This document shows positions 1 to 8,936 of a stretch of 64,000 nucleotides of DNA, in pieces. Position 1 is the stretch's first letter; each line of letters begins with the position of its first letter. This stretch comes from Rhodoluna limnophila (GTDB lineage Bacteria; Actinomycetota; Actinomycetes; Actinomycetales; Microbacteriaceae), in assembly GCA_945862155.1 (NCBI GenBank), contig CAMAXJ010000003.1:1-64000 (forward strand), in the 5' to 3' direction. The notes beneath the pieces are model-generated. The model worked only from the letters and a program-made list of their open reading frames with translations, had not been told where the DNA came from and searched no databases. Both the position numbers and the translations under genes were made by a program.

Positions 1-183
1 GTTGCCAAGAAGGTTGCTAAGAAAGTTGCCAAGAAGGTAACCCCTAAGTCCCCTTCAAAGAAAGCTGCCGTAAAGGCAACTAAGAAAGTTGCAACCAAGG
101 TCCGTAAGGCCACCAAGAAGGTAGCCACCAAGGTTGCCAAGAAGGTTGCCAAGAAAGCAGCTCCAAGGAAGAAAAAGAAGTAA
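1..183 (+). CDS. C-terminal tail of a Lys/Ala/Val-rich histone-like protein (partial)
   Basis: The window opens inside a reading frame that stays open to a TAA at 181-183. The 60 visible residues consist almost entirely of repeated VAKK, ATKK and AAPRKKKK blocks. Such a strongly basic low-complexity tail resembles the C-terminal extension of actinobacterial HU proteins (HupB-like) or histone H1-like proteins, which bind DNA non-specifically. The globular domain lies upstream of the window, so the family is inferred from composition alone. It could equally be the tail of another nucleic-acid-binding protein. An intrinsic terminator follows the stop codon. Confidence 0.7.
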   Translation, partial: VAKKVAKKVAKKVTPKSPSKKAAVKATKKVATKVRKATKKVATKVAKKVAKKAAPRKKKK

Positions 184-201
184 CTTACTTCCCTTTTGTA
201 G

Positions 202-236
202 CAAACCCCCAAGGATCAGTCCCTGGGGGTTTGTTC
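202..236 (+). terminator. Rho-independent terminator after the histone-like gene
   Basis: A perfect 10-bp inverted repeat pairs CAAACCCCCA at 202-211 with TGGGGGTTTG at 224-233 and is followed by TTCT. It lies about 20 nt after the stop codon of the basic-tail gene and before the asparaginase gene. Confidence 0.85.
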
Positions 237-290
237 TATTTCCGGGCAATAGACTCATCAAAGTTTGAAAATACAAATGGAAAGAAAATC

Positions 291-1241
291 ATGGTCAATT
301 CCAACTGGGGCTATCAAGTTTCTGACACGATTCAGCTTGCTTACTTGACCCGTGCTGGAATCATCGAATCTCGTCACCACGGAATGGTTTGTCTAACCGG
401 ACCTGATGGCAAGCTCATTCAAGAGCACGGCAACTCCAGAAAACTTATCTACCCGCGATCAGCGGTAAAGCCCTTACAGGCACTGGCCCTAAGGCGTGCG
501 GGACTTGAACTTTCTGGTGTGCAGCTTGCGATGTCTAGCGCTTCACACCAGGGAACTCCCGACCACACTGCGATCGTGCTTTCGATTTTGGCTGACGCAG
601 GATTATCAGAATCAGATTTGATGTGTCCGGTGGCATGGCCTGGAAACCCTAAGGCAAGAGCGGCTGCAGCAAGTGAAACCAGAGCTGCCTTCAACTGCTC
701 CGGTAAGCACGCTGCGTTTTTGGCAGCCTGTGTGAAAAACGGTTGGGACACCAAAACTTACCTTCAGCCAGAGCACCCACTTCAGAAACTCATCGTTGAG
801 GTAATTGAAGAATTCTCGGGTGAGAAGATCCCACTTTCCACCTTCGATGGGTGCGGAGCGCCACTTCACCTGATGAGCCTTCAGGGGCTTGCAAGAGCCA
901 TCGGCAAATTCGCCGAGACAGAAACGCAGATCCGCGATGCCATGCTTGCTAACCCTTGGGTAGTTGATGACCGCGGAGCCTCAGACACTCTTGTTATGGA
1001 AAAGGGCATGCTTGCCAAGATTGGTGCCGAGGGAGTTTTCGTAATCGGACTTGCCTCAGGCCACGGGGTAGCGGTCAAGGTTGCCGATGGCAGCATGCGA
1101 CCGGCAGGACTTGCGGCGATCAAGATGCTGCTCAACAACAACTTGTTAGACAAAAAAATCTACGACGAGCTTTTTGCCAAGCTCACCGTTTCAAGCCTCG
1201 GCGGAGCCGAGAAGCTGGGCCAACTGGAAGTTGCCTTCTAG
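291..1241 (+). CDS. Asparaginase II family protein (L-asparaginase)
   Basis: A 316-residue protein of the PF06089 asparaginase II family, expected to hydrolyse L-asparagine to aspartate and ammonia in the cytoplasm. Characteristic stretches are visible: PRSAVKPLQA, ASHQGTPDHT, the NCSGKHAAFL segment and STFDGCGAP. I chose ATG at 291 because the in-frame TTG at 231 lies inside the upstream terminator. No strong ribosome-binding site precedes either start (GGAAAG lies a few bases upstream of 291). The family is not homologous to the classical bacterial type I/II asparaginases despite its name. The gene stands alone after a terminator and is followed 44 nt later by a small unknown gene. Confidence 0.85.
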   Translation: MVNSNWGYQVSDTIQLAYLTRAGIIESRHHGMVCLTGPDGKLIQEHGNSRKLIYPRSAVKPLQALALRRAGLELSGVQLAMSSASHQGTPDHTAIVLSILADAGLSESDLMCPVAWPGNPKARAAAASETRAAFNCSGKHAAFLAACVKNGWDTKTYLQPEHPLQKLIVEVIEEFSGEKIPLSTFDGCGAPLHLMSLQGLARAIGKFAETETQIRDAMLANPWVVDDRGASDTLVMEKGMLAKIGAEGVFVIGLASGHGVAVKVADGSMRPAGLAAIKMLLNNNLLDKKIYDELFAKLTVSSLGGAEKLGQLEVAF

Positions 1242-1285
1242 CTCTGGCTGGAAGAAATAGCGACCCAGTTAGGTTGAAGTAATTC

Positions 1286-1678
1286 ATGGACCAGCAAAAA
1301 CCAATCCGCCTGATCGGGGTTTATAACGCCGATGGGGGAGTAATCGGTGAATTGAAGTATTTCTTCGGGCACCTGATCGGTACTGCCAAGTGTGAGCTGT
1401 GCGATATCACCCATTCGCCGATTAGGCGAAAAGCCAGCTGGGATCGCCTGGCCGGAGAGCTAAAAAGCGAATATGGGTTGGATTTTGCCCTAGAGCACCT
1501 AAACGAGCGGTCCGAGGCTGAGAACAAGGCTTCGGCTGGCAGGGAGCCCTGTGTTTTGGCCGAATACCCAGATGGCAGCCTGGGGATGTTCTTAGACCGG
1601 CAAGAGCTTCGGATGGTGGATGGCAATGTCGATCGGTTTGCCAAGCTGGTTCGGGCTCGTTTAGCCCTGTTTTTCTAG
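1286..1678 (+). CDS. Hypothetical protein with a CELC motif
   Basis: I do not recognise a named family for this 130-residue protein. It begins with a possible Rossmann-like or thioredoxin-like strand (IRLIGVYNADG), followed by a CELCDITH segment at about residues 38-45. The two cysteines spaced CxxC followed by a histidine could bind a metal or act in redox chemistry. No signal peptide or membrane segment is seen. The start at ATG 1286 is preceded by AGGTTGAAG. It sits between the asparaginase gene and the S10 operon, and the 314 bp after it hold no gene. Confidence 0.65.
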   Translation: MDQQKPIRLIGVYNADGGVIGELKYFFGHLIGTAKCELCDITHSPIRRKASWDRLAGELKSEYGLDFALEHLNERSEAENKASAGREPCVLAEYPDGSLGMFLDRQELRMVDGNVDRFAKLVRARLALFF

Positions 1679-1807
1679 GGGTCGGGTAAGCACCCGTTCG
1701 GGGGCCAAAACATAGACCCAGCCTGGATCTTTAACTTGCATTGAAACGCCCCACTGTGGCAGGATTGACAAGTTCACAAGTAGTTGGGCTTTTCTTGAGC
1801 TCCTCCA

Positions 1808-1862
1808 CTTCCGGCAACGTGTCTAGAGCCCTTGTATCACAAGGAAACTAGACCCCCGGAAG
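1808..1862 (+). ncRNA. Three-tier hairpin in the rpsJ leader
   Basis: Three nested perfect stems are visible. The outer stem is CTTCCGG (1808-1814) with CCGGAAG (1856-1862). The middle stem is GTCTAG (1821-1826) with CTAGAC (1848-1853). The inner stem is CCTTGT (1830-1835) with ACAAGG (1839-1844), closing an ATC loop. The middle and inner stems are separated by a symmetric 3x3 internal loop. There is no following T-run, so this is not a simple terminator. An autoregulatory ribosomal-protein leader is the natural inference. Confidence 0.55.
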
Positions 1863-1915
1863 ACCGAACAAGAACTTAAAAACTTCACTCGTTTTTTAGG
1901 TTTGTCGTTATTCGA

Positions 1916-1935
1916 CACGCCCGAGCGCGGGTGTG
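1916..1935 (+). ncRNA. 8-bp hairpin in the rpsJ leader
   Basis: CACGCCCG at 1916-1923 pairs with CGGGTGTG at 1928-1935, with one G-U pair, around the tetraloop AGCG. It lies 57 nt before the rpsJ start codon and is the second structured element of the leader. Function is not known from the sequence. Confidence 0.5.
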
Positions 1936-1992
1936 GGATGCAGGAAATAAAAGCTTTAGAACCAACCATTTACGAAACGGAAGTGAGTCCAG

Positions 1993-2301
1993 ATGGCGGC
2001 ACAGAAGATCCGCATTCGACTGAAGTCGTATGACCACGAGGTCATTGATTCGTCGGCGCGCAAGATCGTTGACACGGTTACCCGTGCAGGCGCAACTGTA
2101 GTTGGACCAGTGCCACTTCCAACCGAGAAGAACGTGGTTTGTGTAATCCGCTCTCCTCACAAGTACAAGGACAGTCGAGAGCATTTCGAGATGCGCACCC
2201 ACAAGCGCGTCATCGACATCTTCGACCCAACCCCTAAAGCGGTTGACTCACTGATGCGTCTTGATCTTCCTGCCGACGTCAACATCGAGATCAAGCTCTA
2301 A
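1993..2301 (+). CDS. rpsJ: 30S ribosomal protein S10
   Basis: A 102-residue protein matching S10 along its whole length, including the [13 protein letters not shown] start and the HFEMRTHKR segment. S10 sits in the head of the 30S subunit and also serves as NusE in transcription antitermination. It is the first gene of the S10 cluster, 11 nt ahead of rplC. The ATG is preceded by GGAAGTGAG at a usable distance. Length is typical of the family. Confidence 0.98.
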   Translation: MAAQKIRIRLKSYDHEVIDSSARKIVDTVTRAGATVVGPVPLPTEKNVVCVIRSPHKYKDSREHFEMRTHKRVIDIFDPTPKAVDSLMRLDLPADVNIEIKL

Positions 2302-2312
2302 GGAATAAGAAG

Positions 2313-2966
2313 ATGTCTAACGCTAATAGAACTGTTAAGGGCCTGCTGGGCAAGAAGCTTGGCATGACTCAGGTTTGGGACGAGAACAACAAGATGATTC
2401 CGGTCACCGTTGTTGAAGCTGGCTCAAACGTTGTCACCCAGATTAAGAATCTTGAGACCGACGGCTACACCGCCGTTCAGGTAGCTTACGGAGCCATCGA
2501 GCCTCGCAAGGTAAACAAGCCAGACGCTGGTCAGTTTGTAAAAGCTTCTGTTGCTCCTCGCAGATACATCGCCGAGATCCGCACCAATGATGCTGACACT
2601 TACTCAGTAGGTCAAGAACTTGGTGTTGAGGTATTTGTTGTAGGTCAGATGCTTGACGTAGTTGGAACCTCAAAGGGTAAGGGATTTGCCGGACATATGA
2701 AGCGTCATGGTTTCCATGGTGTTGGTGCCTCCCACGGTCAGCACAGAAACCACCGCAAGCCAGGTTCCATTGGTGCAAGCTCGACCCCAGGTCGCGTTTT
2801 CAAGGGAACCCGTATGGCTGGACGCATGGGTACCGACCGCGTGACCACACTGAACCTAAAGCTTCACTCCGTAGACGCTGAAAAGGGTCTGCTTTTGATC
2901 AAGGGTGCAGTTCCTGGTCCTAAGGGTCAGCTGGTTTTCGTTCGCAACGCTGTGAAGGGAGCCTGA
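2313..2966 (+). CDS. rplC: 50S ribosomal protein L3
   Basis: A 217-residue L3, which binds near the 3' end of 23S rRNA and nucleates 50S assembly. The [13 protein letters not shown] start and the conserved loop with [15 protein letters not shown] and RMAGRMG are present. It lies between rpsJ and rplD in the usual S10 order. Ribosome-binding site AAGGAATAAG lies just upstream of the ATG. Confidence 0.98.
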   Translation: MSNANRTVKGLLGKKLGMTQVWDENNKMIPVTVVEAGSNVVTQIKNLETDGYTAVQVAYGAIEPRKVNKPDAGQFVKASVAPRRYIAEIRTNDADTYSVGQELGVEVFVVGQMLDVVGTSKGKGFAGHMKRHGFHGVGASHGQHRNHRKPGSIGASSTPGRVFKGTRMAGRMGTDRVTTLNLKLHSVDAEKGLLLIKGAVPGPKGQLVFVRNAVKGA

Positions 2967-2972
2967 ATCTAA

Positions 2973-3632
2973 ATGGCTGAAAACACAATCGACATCGTAG
3001 ACGTCGCAGGAAAGAAGTCAGGCTCTGCCGAACTTCCAGCTGCGATCTTCGACGTACAGACCAATGTGCCACTGATGCATCAGGTTGTAGTTGCCCAGCA
3101 GGCAGCTGCTCGCCAGGGAACTCAGTCAACACTGAAGCACGGTGAAGTTTCCGGTACCGGTAAGAAGCCTTTCAAGCAGAAGGGAACCGGAAACGCTCGT
3201 CAGGGATCTTTACGTGCCCCTCAGATGCGCGGTGGTTACATCACTCACGGTCCAAAGCCAAGAACTTACGAGCAGAGAACACCTAAGAAGATGATTGCTG
3301 CTGCGATCAAGGGTGCACTTTCTGACCGCGCTCGCAATGGTCGTCTGCACGTAGTTGCAGAGCTATTCAAGGATGGCAAGCCATCTACCAAGTCCGCTGC
3401 AGGAATCATCGCAACCCTAACCAAGGGACGCAACGCTTTGATTGTTCTAGATAGAAGCGATGACCTGAGCTACAAGTCGCTTCGCAACCTAAAGGATGTT
3501 CACGTTCTTCCAGTTGACCAGGTAAACGCATACGACGTTCTATTGAGCAACGATGTTGTGTTCACCAAGGCAGCTCTTGAAGTTTTCATTGCCTCTCAAG
3601 ACAAGTCCTCAAGTTCACAGAAGGAGGGCTAA
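2973..3632 (+). CDS. rplD: 50S ribosomal protein L4
   Basis: A 219-residue L4 carrying the extended-loop signature [12 protein letters not shown] and [12 protein letters not shown] that lines the peptide exit tunnel. In gammaproteobacteria L4 also represses the S10 operon by binding its leader. Whether that holds here is unknown, but a structured leader precedes rpsJ. The C-terminus ends in a short Ser/Lys-rich tail. It starts 6 nt after rplC. Confidence 0.98.
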   Translation: MAENTIDIVDVAGKKSGSAELPAAIFDVQTNVPLMHQVVVAQQAAARQGTQSTLKHGEVSGTGKKPFKQKGTGNARQGSLRAPQMRGGYITHGPKPRTYEQRTPKKMIAAAIKGALSDRARNGRLHVVAELFKDGKPSTKSAAGIIATLTKGRNALIVLDRSDDLSYKSLRNLKDVHVLPVDQVNAYDVLLSNDVVFTKAALEVFIASQDKSSSSQKEG

Positions 3633-3638
3633 GAAAAA

Positions 3639-3938
3639 ATGTCTGCCCTAAACAAGAACCCTCGCGACGTCATCTTGCGTCCGATCGTGTCTGAGAAAAG
3701 CTACAACCTAATTGACGAAGGTAAGTACACCTTCGAGGTTGACCCTGCCTCAAACAAGACCGAGATCAAGCAGGCCATCGAGCACATCTTCAAAGTGAAG
3801 GTATCTTCCGTCAACACGCTAAACCGTACTGGCAAAGAGAAGAAGACTAAGTACGGAATCGGTAAGCGCAAAGACACCAAGCGCGCCATCATCACTCTAA
3901 AATCCGGCACCATTGACATCTTCTCGAGCATTGGTTAG
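3639..3938 (+). CDS. rplW: 50S ribosomal protein L23
   Basis: A 99-residue L23, found at the tunnel exit, where it docks trigger factor and SRP. The family start [13 protein letters not shown] and the [15 protein letters not shown] basic loop are present. It follows rplD by 6 nt and precedes rplB. Confidence 0.97.
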   Translation: MSALNKNPRDVILRPIVSEKSYNLIDEGKYTFEVDPASNKTEIKQAIEHIFKVKVSSVNTLNRTGKEKKTKYGIGKRKDTKRAIITLKSGTIDIFSSIG

Positions 3939-3952
3939 GGGTAGGAAAATAA

Positions 3953-4789
3953 GTGGGAATTCGTAAATTTAAGCCAACCACCCCAGGTCGTCGTGGCGCA
4001 TCTGTTTCTGACTTTGCAGAAATCACTCGCTCAACTCCTGAGAAGAGCTTGCTTCGTCCACTAAACAAAACCGGTGGTCGTAACAGCGCAGGACGTATTA
4101 CTACAAGGCATATTGGTGGTGGCCACAAGCGCCAGTACCGCGTGATTGACTTCCGTCGCCATGACAAGGACGGCATTCCGGCCAAGGTAGCTCACATTGA
4201 GTACGACCCGAACCGTACCGCGAATATTGCACTGCTTCACTATGCAGACGGAGAAAAGCGCTACATCATTGCTCCGAACAAGCTAAAGCAGGGTGACCGC
4301 ATCGAGCAGGGACCATCAGCCGACATTAAGCCAGGTAACGCCCTGCCGCTAAAGAACATCCCGGTTGGTACCGTAGTCCACGCAATCGAGCTAAAGCCAG
4401 GCGGAGGAGCCAAGATGGCTCGTTCAGCTGGAGCATCTGTTCGCTTGGTTGCTAAGGATGGACCTTACGCACAGCTTCGACTTCCTTCTGGTGAAATCAG
4501 AAACGTAGATGCTCGCTGCCGCGCTTCCATTGGTGAAGTTGGCAATGCTGAGCAGTCAAACATCAACTGGGGTAAGGCCGGTCGCCTTCGTTGGAAGGGT
4601 GTTCGCCCAACCGTTCGTGGTGTTGTTATGAACCCAGTGGATCACCCTCACGGTGGTGGAGAAGGTAAGACTTCCGGTGGACGTCACCCAGTAACTCCTT
4701 GGGGACAAAAAGAAGGTAGAACTCGCAAGCCGAAGCTTGAATCCGACAAGATGATCGTCCGTCGCCGCAATGTTGGCAAGAAGCGCTAG
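3953..4789 (+). CDS. rplB: 50S ribosomal protein L2
   Basis: A 278-residue L2, a primary 23S rRNA-binding protein needed for peptidyl-transferase activity and subunit association. The start is GTG at 3953, giving [15 protein letters not shown], the canonical N-terminus; the preceding AGGGGTAGG can act as ribosome-binding site. The C-terminal [12 protein letters not shown] signature with its essential histidine is intact. Confidence 0.98.
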   Translation: MGIRKFKPTTPGRRGASVSDFAEITRSTPEKSLLRPLNKTGGRNSAGRITTRHIGGGHKRQYRVIDFRRHDKDGIPAKVAHIEYDPNRTANIALLHYADGEKRYIIAPNKLKQGDRIEQGPSADIKPGNALPLKNIPVGTVVHAIELKPGGGAKMARSAGASVRLVAKDGPYAQLRLPSGEIRNVDARCRASIGEVGNAEQSNINWGKAGRLRWKGVRPTVRGVVMNPVDHPHGGGEGKTSGGRHPVTPWGQKEGRTRKPKLESDKMIVRRRNVGKKR

Positions 4790-4806
4790 TAGGGAAAGAA
4801 AAGACT

Positions 4807-5088
4807 ATGCCTAGAAGTTTGAAGAAGGGTCCCTTCGTAGATGAGCACCTGTTCCAGAAGGTTGCAAAGCAGAACGAAGCCAGCACCAAGACAGTGATCA
4901 AGACCTGGTCGCGCCGCTCGATGATTGTTCCAGCCATGCTGGGCCACACCATTGCGGTTCACGATGGTCGTAAGCACATCCCAGTTTTCGTCACTGAGAC
5001 CATGGTTGGTCACAAGCTTGGCGAATTTGCCCCAACCCGCACCTTCCGTGGACACGTGAAGGACGACAAGAAAGGCCGTCGCGTTTAA
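4807..5088 (+). CDS. rpsS: 30S ribosomal protein S19
   Basis: A 93-residue S19, a head protein of the 30S subunit that contacts S13 and the A-site tRNA region. The [13 protein letters not shown] start and the [16 protein letters not shown] signature are complete. It lies between rplB and rplV. Confidence 0.98.
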   Translation: MPRSLKKGPFVDEHLFQKVAKQNEASTKTVIKTWSRRSMIVPAMLGHTIAVHDGRKHIPVFVTETMVGHKLGEFAPTRTFRGHVKDDKKGRRV

Positions 5089-5121
5089 GCGGCGCCCAGA
5101 GAGATAAGAGAGGTAAGACAA

Positions 5122-5514
5122 ATGGAAGCAGTCGCACGTGTGCGTCACATCCGTGTCACCCCGATGAAAGCTCGTCGTGTCGTCAACCTAATCCGCGGCA
5201 AGCAGGCATCAGAGGCAATGGCAATTTTGAAGTTCGCTCCTCAGCAGGCTTCTGACCCAATCTTCAAGTTGGTTCAGTCCGCTGTTGCAAACGCGAAGGT
5301 TATCGCTGACAAGCAGAACCTAAGCATTGATGAGGACGACCTGTTCGTATCCCGCGCTTTCGTTGACGAAGGTACAACTCTGAAGAGGTTTATGCCTCGT
5401 GCTCAGGGCCGTGCATTCAAGATCCTAAAGCGCACCAGCCACATCACCATTGTGGTTGCCACCCCAGACGAGCTAGCCGGTGCCAAGGCCAGCGCGGGAA
5501 CAAGGAGCAACTAA
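5122..5514 (+). CDS. rplV: 50S ribosomal protein L22
   Basis: A 130-residue L22, whose beta-hairpin lines the exit tunnel. Conserved segments [16 protein letters not shown] and the [16 protein letters not shown] hairpin region are present. The stop codon TAA overlaps the ATG of rpsC by one base, suggesting translational coupling. The ATG at 5122 follows AGAGAGGTAAG. Confidence 0.98.
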   Translation: MEAVARVRHIRVTPMKARRVVNLIRGKQASEAMAILKFAPQQASDPIFKLVQSAVANAKVIADKQNLSIDEDDLFVSRAFVDEGTTLKRFMPRAQGRAFKILKRTSHITIVVATPDELAGAKASAGTRSN

Positions 5515-6302
5515 TGGGTCAGAAAGTAAACCCATACGGTTTCAGACTCGGTATCACAACCGACCACCGTTCACGTTGGTTCGCCGACTCTACCAAAAAG
5601 GGTCAGCGCTACCAGGACTACGTCACCGAGGACATCCGTATCCGTCAGCTCTTGACTGAGAAGCTGGACCGCGCAGGTGTTTCGCACATCGAGATCGAAA
5701 GAACTCGTGACCGTGTTCGCGTTGACATCCACACCGCTCGTCCAGGACTTGTTATTGGTCGTCGCGGTCAGGAAGCCGAAGCAATTCGTTCCTCACTCGA
5801 GAAGCTAACCAACAAGCAGATTCAGCTAAACATCTTGGAAGTTAAGAACGCCGAGATGGACGCACAGCTTGTAGCTCAGGGTGTTGCCGAGCAGCTTGCA
5901 AGCCGAGTTGCTTTCCGTCGCGCGATGCGCAAGGGAATGCAGGGAGCGCTTCGTCAGGGAGCTAAGGGTATTCGTGTTCAGTGCTCCGGCCGTTTGGGTG
6001 GAGCAGAAATGAGCCGCAGCGAGTTCTACCGTGAAGGTCGAGTCCCACTACACACTCTTCGCGCCAACATCGACTACGGCTTCTACGAGGCCAAGACCAC
6101 ATTCGGTCGCATCGGTGTAAAGGTTTGGATCTACAAGGGTGACCTAACCGCTAAGGAACTAGCTCGCGAAACTGCAGCTGCTCCTAAGCAGGCACGTCCT
6201 CGCCGCGAAGGTGGACCTAGAGATTCAGCTCCAGCTTCAGCACCAGCAGCTGCACCAGTTGCTGCTGCACCAGCTGCTCCAACTGAGACTGTGGAGGCAT
6301 AG
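5514..6302 (+). CDS. rpsC: 30S ribosomal protein S3 with Ala/Pro-rich tail
   Basis: A 262-residue S3 at the mRNA entry side of the 30S subunit. It has the [13 protein letters not shown] start, a KH domain around residues 40-110 ([10 protein letters not shown]) and a C-terminal domain to about residue 210. The last 40 or so residues are a low-complexity tail of Pro, Ala and charged residues. The tail adds to a window-wide trend of extended ribosomal proteins. Confidence 0.98.
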   Translation: MGQKVNPYGFRLGITTDHRSRWFADSTKKGQRYQDYVTEDIRIRQLLTEKLDRAGVSHIEIERTRDRVRVDIHTARPGLVIGRRGQEAEAIRSSLEKLTNKQIQLNILEVKNAEMDAQLVAQGVAEQLASRVAFRRAMRKGMQGALRQGAKGIRVQCSGRLGGAEMSRSEFYREGRVPLHTLRANIDYGFYEAKTTFGRIGVKVWIYKGDLTAKELARETAAAPKQARPRREGGPRDSAPASAPAAAPVAAAPAAPTETVEA

Positions 6303-6304
6303 AG

Positions 6305-6724
6305 ATGTTAATTCCTAGAAAAGTAAAGCACCGCAAGCAGCATCACCCGAAGCGTTCAGGCGCTGCATCCGGTGGTACCACTGTGAGCTTTGGTGAATAC
6401 GGTATCCAGGCTCTAACTCCTGCGTACGTGACTAACCGTCAGATCGAGGCAGCTCGTATCGCGATGACTCGTCACATCAAGCGTGGTGGAAAAGTTTGGA
6501 TCAACATCTTCCCTGACCGTCCACTAACCAAGAAGCCTGCTGAAACTCGTATGGGTTCCGGTAAGGGTTCTCCTGAGTGGTGGGTAGCAAACGTCAAGCC
6601 AGGTCGTGTGATGTTCGAAGTTTCTGGTGTGACCGAAGCTCTTGCTAAGGAAGCCATGAATCGTGCGATCCACAAGTTGCCACTGAAGGCTCGCATTATT
6701 AAGCGTGAAGAAGGTGACGCATAA
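6305..6724 (+). CDS. rplP: 50S ribosomal protein L16
   Basis: A 139-residue L16, which contacts the A-site tRNA elbow and is a late 50S assembly protein. The start [14 protein letters not shown] and the [14 protein letters not shown] signature are intact. Its TAA overlaps the ATG of rpmC by one base. Confidence 0.98.
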   Translation: MLIPRKVKHRKQHHPKRSGAASGGTTVSFGEYGIQALTPAYVTNRQIEAARIAMTRHIKRGGKVWINIFPDRPLTKKPAETRMGSGKGSPEWWVANVKPGRVMFEVSGVTEALAKEAMNRAIHKLPLKARIIKREEGDA

Positions 6725-7116
6725 TGCCAATCGGATCTAAGGACCTAATCGTTGACAACCTCGACAAGATTGAGGACTCGCTTCTAGTTGAAGAACTTAA
6801 AAAAGCTAAGGAAGAACTATTCAACCTTCGCTTCCAGTCCGCAACCGGTCAGCTTGAATCACACGGAAGATTGCGCGCAGTAAAGCGCGACATCGCCCGC
6901 ATCTACACCATCATTCGTGAGCGCGAGCTTGGCATCAGGGCTATTCCAACCGTTAGTGCACTAGCTCCTGCGCAGGCAAAGAAGGCTGACAAGCCTGCAG
7001 TTGCAGAAGCTAGCTCACCAGCTGCAAAGACCAAGACTCCAGCTGCAAAGACCAAGACTCCAGCTGCAAAGACCAAGACTCCAGCTGCAAAGACCAAAAC
7101 TAAGGAGAGCAAGTAA
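6724..7116 (+). CDS. rpmC: 50S ribosomal protein L29 with long repetitive tail
   Basis: L29 is normally about 65-75 residues; this one has 130. Residues 1 to about 75 are a complete L29 core, with [14 protein letters not shown] and [15 protein letters not shown]. The remainder is a Lys/Ala/Pro/Thr tail ending in four copies of PAAKTKT, encoded by a 21-bp tandem repeat at 7018-7101. L29 sits at the tunnel exit, so the basic tail would be solvent-exposed there; any role is inference. It overlaps both neighbours by one base. Confidence 0.96.
   Translation: MPIGSKDLIVDNLDKIEDSLLVEELKKAKEELFNLRFQSATGQLESHGRLRAVKRDIARIYTIIRERELGIRAIPTVSALAPAQAKKADKPAVAEASSPAAKTKTPAAKTKTPAAKTKTPAAKTKTKESK
7018..7101 (+). 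repeat. Four tandem 21-bp repeats in rpmC
   Basis: Four consecutive in-frame 21-bp units begin at 7018, 7039, 7060 and 7081. The first three are identical and the last differs by one base (AAAACT for AAGACT). Each encodes PAAKTKT. Near-identity at the DNA level points to recent expansion. Confidence 0.95.
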
Positions 7117-7400
7117 TGGCTGAGACCAAGAAAGCTACTGAAACTGAAGCTCGCGGTTACCGCAAGTCTCGTCGTGGCTACGTAGTCAGCGACAAGATGA
7201 ACAAGACCATCGTTGTACTGCTTGAGGACCGTGTAAAGCACCCGCTTTACGGCAAGGTTGTCACCCAGTCAAAGAAGGTTAAGGCTCACGATGAGTCAAA
7301 CTCAGCCGGCATTGGAGACCTCGTTGTTATCAGCGAGACCCGCCCTCTGTCAGCTACCAAGAATTGGCGTCTCGTAGAGATCGTCGAAAAAGCTAAGTAA
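7116..7400 (+). CDS. rpsQ: 30S ribosomal protein S17
   Basis: A 94-residue S17 with an OB fold that binds 16S rRNA. The core from [19 protein letters not shown] through [13 protein letters not shown] is typical; the first 15 residues are a short charged extension common in actinobacteria. It ends the first run of overlapping genes, and a small GCCC-AAC-GGGC hairpin lies at 7402-7412 before rplN. Confidence 0.97.
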   Translation: MAETKKATETEARGYRKSRRGYVVSDKMNKTIVVLLEDRVKHPLYGKVVTQSKKVKAHDESNSAGIGDLVVISETRPLSATKNWRLVEIVEKAK

Positions 7401-7457
7401 CGCCCAACGGGCAAGACTTTCATTTGAAGGTTTTGACCAACTAACAAGGAGTATGAA

Positions 7458-7826
7458 GTGATTCAGCAGGAATCTAGACTCAAGGTGGCCGACAACTCGG
7501 GTGCCAAGGAGTTGCTAGCAATCCGCATCCTCGGTGGCTCAGGCCGTCGTTATGCAGGTATCGGCGACTTGATTGTGGCATCCGTGAAAGACGCGATCCC
7601 TGGCGGAAACGTCAAGAAGGGTGAGGTCGTCAAGGCTGTTATCGTTCGTACCGTGAAGGAGACTCGTCGTGCCGACGGTTCCTACATCAAGTTCGATGAG
7701 AACGCCGCGGTTATCGTAAAAGCCGATGGCGAGCCACGCGGAACCCGTATCTTTGGCCCAGTTGGTCGTGAGCTTCGCGACAAGAAGTTCATGAAGATCA
7801 TTTCACTTGCACCGGAGGTTATCTAA
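7458..7826 (+). CDS. rplN: 50S ribosomal protein L14
   Basis: A 122-residue L14 located at the 30S-50S interface. The start is GTG at 7458 ([18 protein letters not shown], the invariant N-terminus), preceded by AAGGAG. The [16 protein letters not shown] segment near the C-terminus is canonical. First gene of the spc-type block, two bases ahead of rplX. Confidence 0.98.
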   Translation: MIQQESRLKVADNSGAKELLAIRILGGSGRRYAGIGDLIVASVKDAIPGGNVKKGEVVKAVIVRTVKETRRADGSYIKFDENAAVIVKADGEPRGTRIFGPVGRELRDKKFMKIISLAPEVI

Positions 7827-7828
7827 TC

Positions 7829-8188
7829 ATGCCGAAAATCAAAAAGGGCGACACAGTCCAGATCATTACCGGAGCCAAGCAGGATCGCGGCGGGGACCGC
7901 GGCAAGCAGGGCAAGGTACTGGCTGTTGACTTTGTCAAAAACCGCGTCATCGTTGAAGGCATCAACATGATCAAGCGCCACAACAAGGTCGGACAGACCG
8001 AAAAGGGTACAAGAACCGGTGGCATCGAGACCAAGGAAGCTTCAGTTCACCTATCGAACGTAGCTCTAATTGACCCAAGCACCAAAAAGCCAACTCGCAT
8101 CGGAACGAAGATCGAGACAGTCACCAAGGGTGGCAAGTCCAAGACCGTTCGTACCCGCATTGCGGTTAAGTCAGGTAAGGAAATCTAA
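7829..8188 (+). CDS. rplX: 50S ribosomal protein L24
   Basis: A 119-residue L24 with a KOW motif near the N-terminus ([19 protein letters not shown]). It is an assembly initiator that binds the 5' end of 23S rRNA. Its TAA overlaps the rplE start codon by one base. Confidence 0.98.
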   Translation: MPKIKKGDTVQIITGAKQDRGGDRGKQGKVLAVDFVKNRVIVEGINMIKRHNKVGQTEKGTRTGGIETKEASVHLSNVALIDPSTKKPTRIGTKIETVTKGGKSKTVRTRIAVKSGKEI

Positions 8189-8889
8189 TGGCTGACGAAA
8201 AAGACACAGCAGTGGATGCAGAAAACACCGAAGCAGTAGCAACTGAGGTTGTAACTGAAGAAGTAGCTGCAGAAAAGCCAGCCAAGGCTGAAAAAGATGA
8301 GAAGCCTGCCAAGGCTGAGAAGAAGCCATACGTGCGTATCGTGCCAAGGCTTCAGAAGCGCTACCGCGCCGAAATCAAGGCTGAGCTTATGAAGGATTTC
8401 AACTTCAAGAACATCCACCAGGTTCCAGGTCTTACCAAGATCGTTGTGAACATGGGTGTTGGTGAAGCTGCCAAGGACGGCAAGCTAATCGATGGTGCGG
8501 TTAAGGAAATGACTGCAATCACCGGTCAGAAGCCAAAGATCAACCTAGCCACCAAGTCAATCGCGCAGTTCAAGCTTCGAGAGGGACAGGCAATTGGTTG
8601 TCACGTGACCCTTCGCGGCGATCGCATGTGGGAGTTTCTAGACAGATTGCTAAACCTAGCTCTTCCTCGTATTCGCGACTTCCGTGGTCTTAGCTCAAAG
8701 CAGTTCGATGGCAAGGGTAACTACACCTTCGGACTAACTGAGCAAAACGTGTTCCACGAGATTTCTCAGGATGACATCGATCGCGTACGCGGCATGGACA
8801 TCACCATCGTTACAACCGCTAGAACCAACGAAGAGGGCCTTGCGCTACTAACAGCGCTTGGCTTCCCATTCAAGAAACCAAACAACTAA
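8188..8889 (+). CDS. rplE: 50S ribosomal protein L5 with N-terminal extension
   Basis: L5 binds 5S rRNA in the central protuberance. The L5 core (about residues 48-233, with [16 protein letters not shown] and [11 protein letters not shown]) is intact. It is preceded by some 45 residues rich in Glu, Ala, Val and Lys that typical L5 of about 180 residues lacks. The start is fixed by the one-base overlap with rplX. The next gene is rpsH; no rpsN lies between them. Confidence 0.97.
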   Translation: MADEKDTAVDAENTEAVATEVVTEEVAAEKPAKAEKDEKPAKAEKKPYVRIVPRLQKRYRAEIKAELMKDFNFKNIHQVPGLTKIVVNMGVGEAAKDGKLIDGAVKEMTAITGQKPKINLATKSIAQFKLREGQAIGCHVTLRGDRMWEFLDRLLNLALPRIRDFRGLSSKQFDGKGNYTFGLTEQNVFHEISQDDIDRVRGMDITIVTTARTNEEGLALLTALGFPFKKPNN

Positions 8890-8936
8890 TCGGATAGGTC
8901 CCATAAAGGGAAACCACCGAGGAAGGCACAAACACT

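Larger units (their letters stand above)
1679..1992 (+). promoter_or_regulatory. Non-coding leader region of the S10 operon
   Basis: This 314-bp gap holds no credible gene. A TTGACA hexamer at 1765-1770 could be a -35 box, but I see no convincing -10 box 16-18 bp downstream, so the promoter is not fixed. The second half contains two strong inverted-repeat structures, listed separately at 1808-1862 and 1916-1935, consistent with a long structured 5' leader of rpsJ. Confidence 0.6.

Noticed and set aside
1765-1770. TTGACA as the -35 box of the S10 operon promoter
   Set aside because: No acceptable -10 hexamer lies 16-18 bp downstream, so the promoter position is left open.
7402-7412. GCCC-AAC-GGGC hairpin between rpsQ and rplN as a terminator
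   Set aside because: Four base pairs and a broken T-run are too weak, and continuation of the ribosomal operon is expected.
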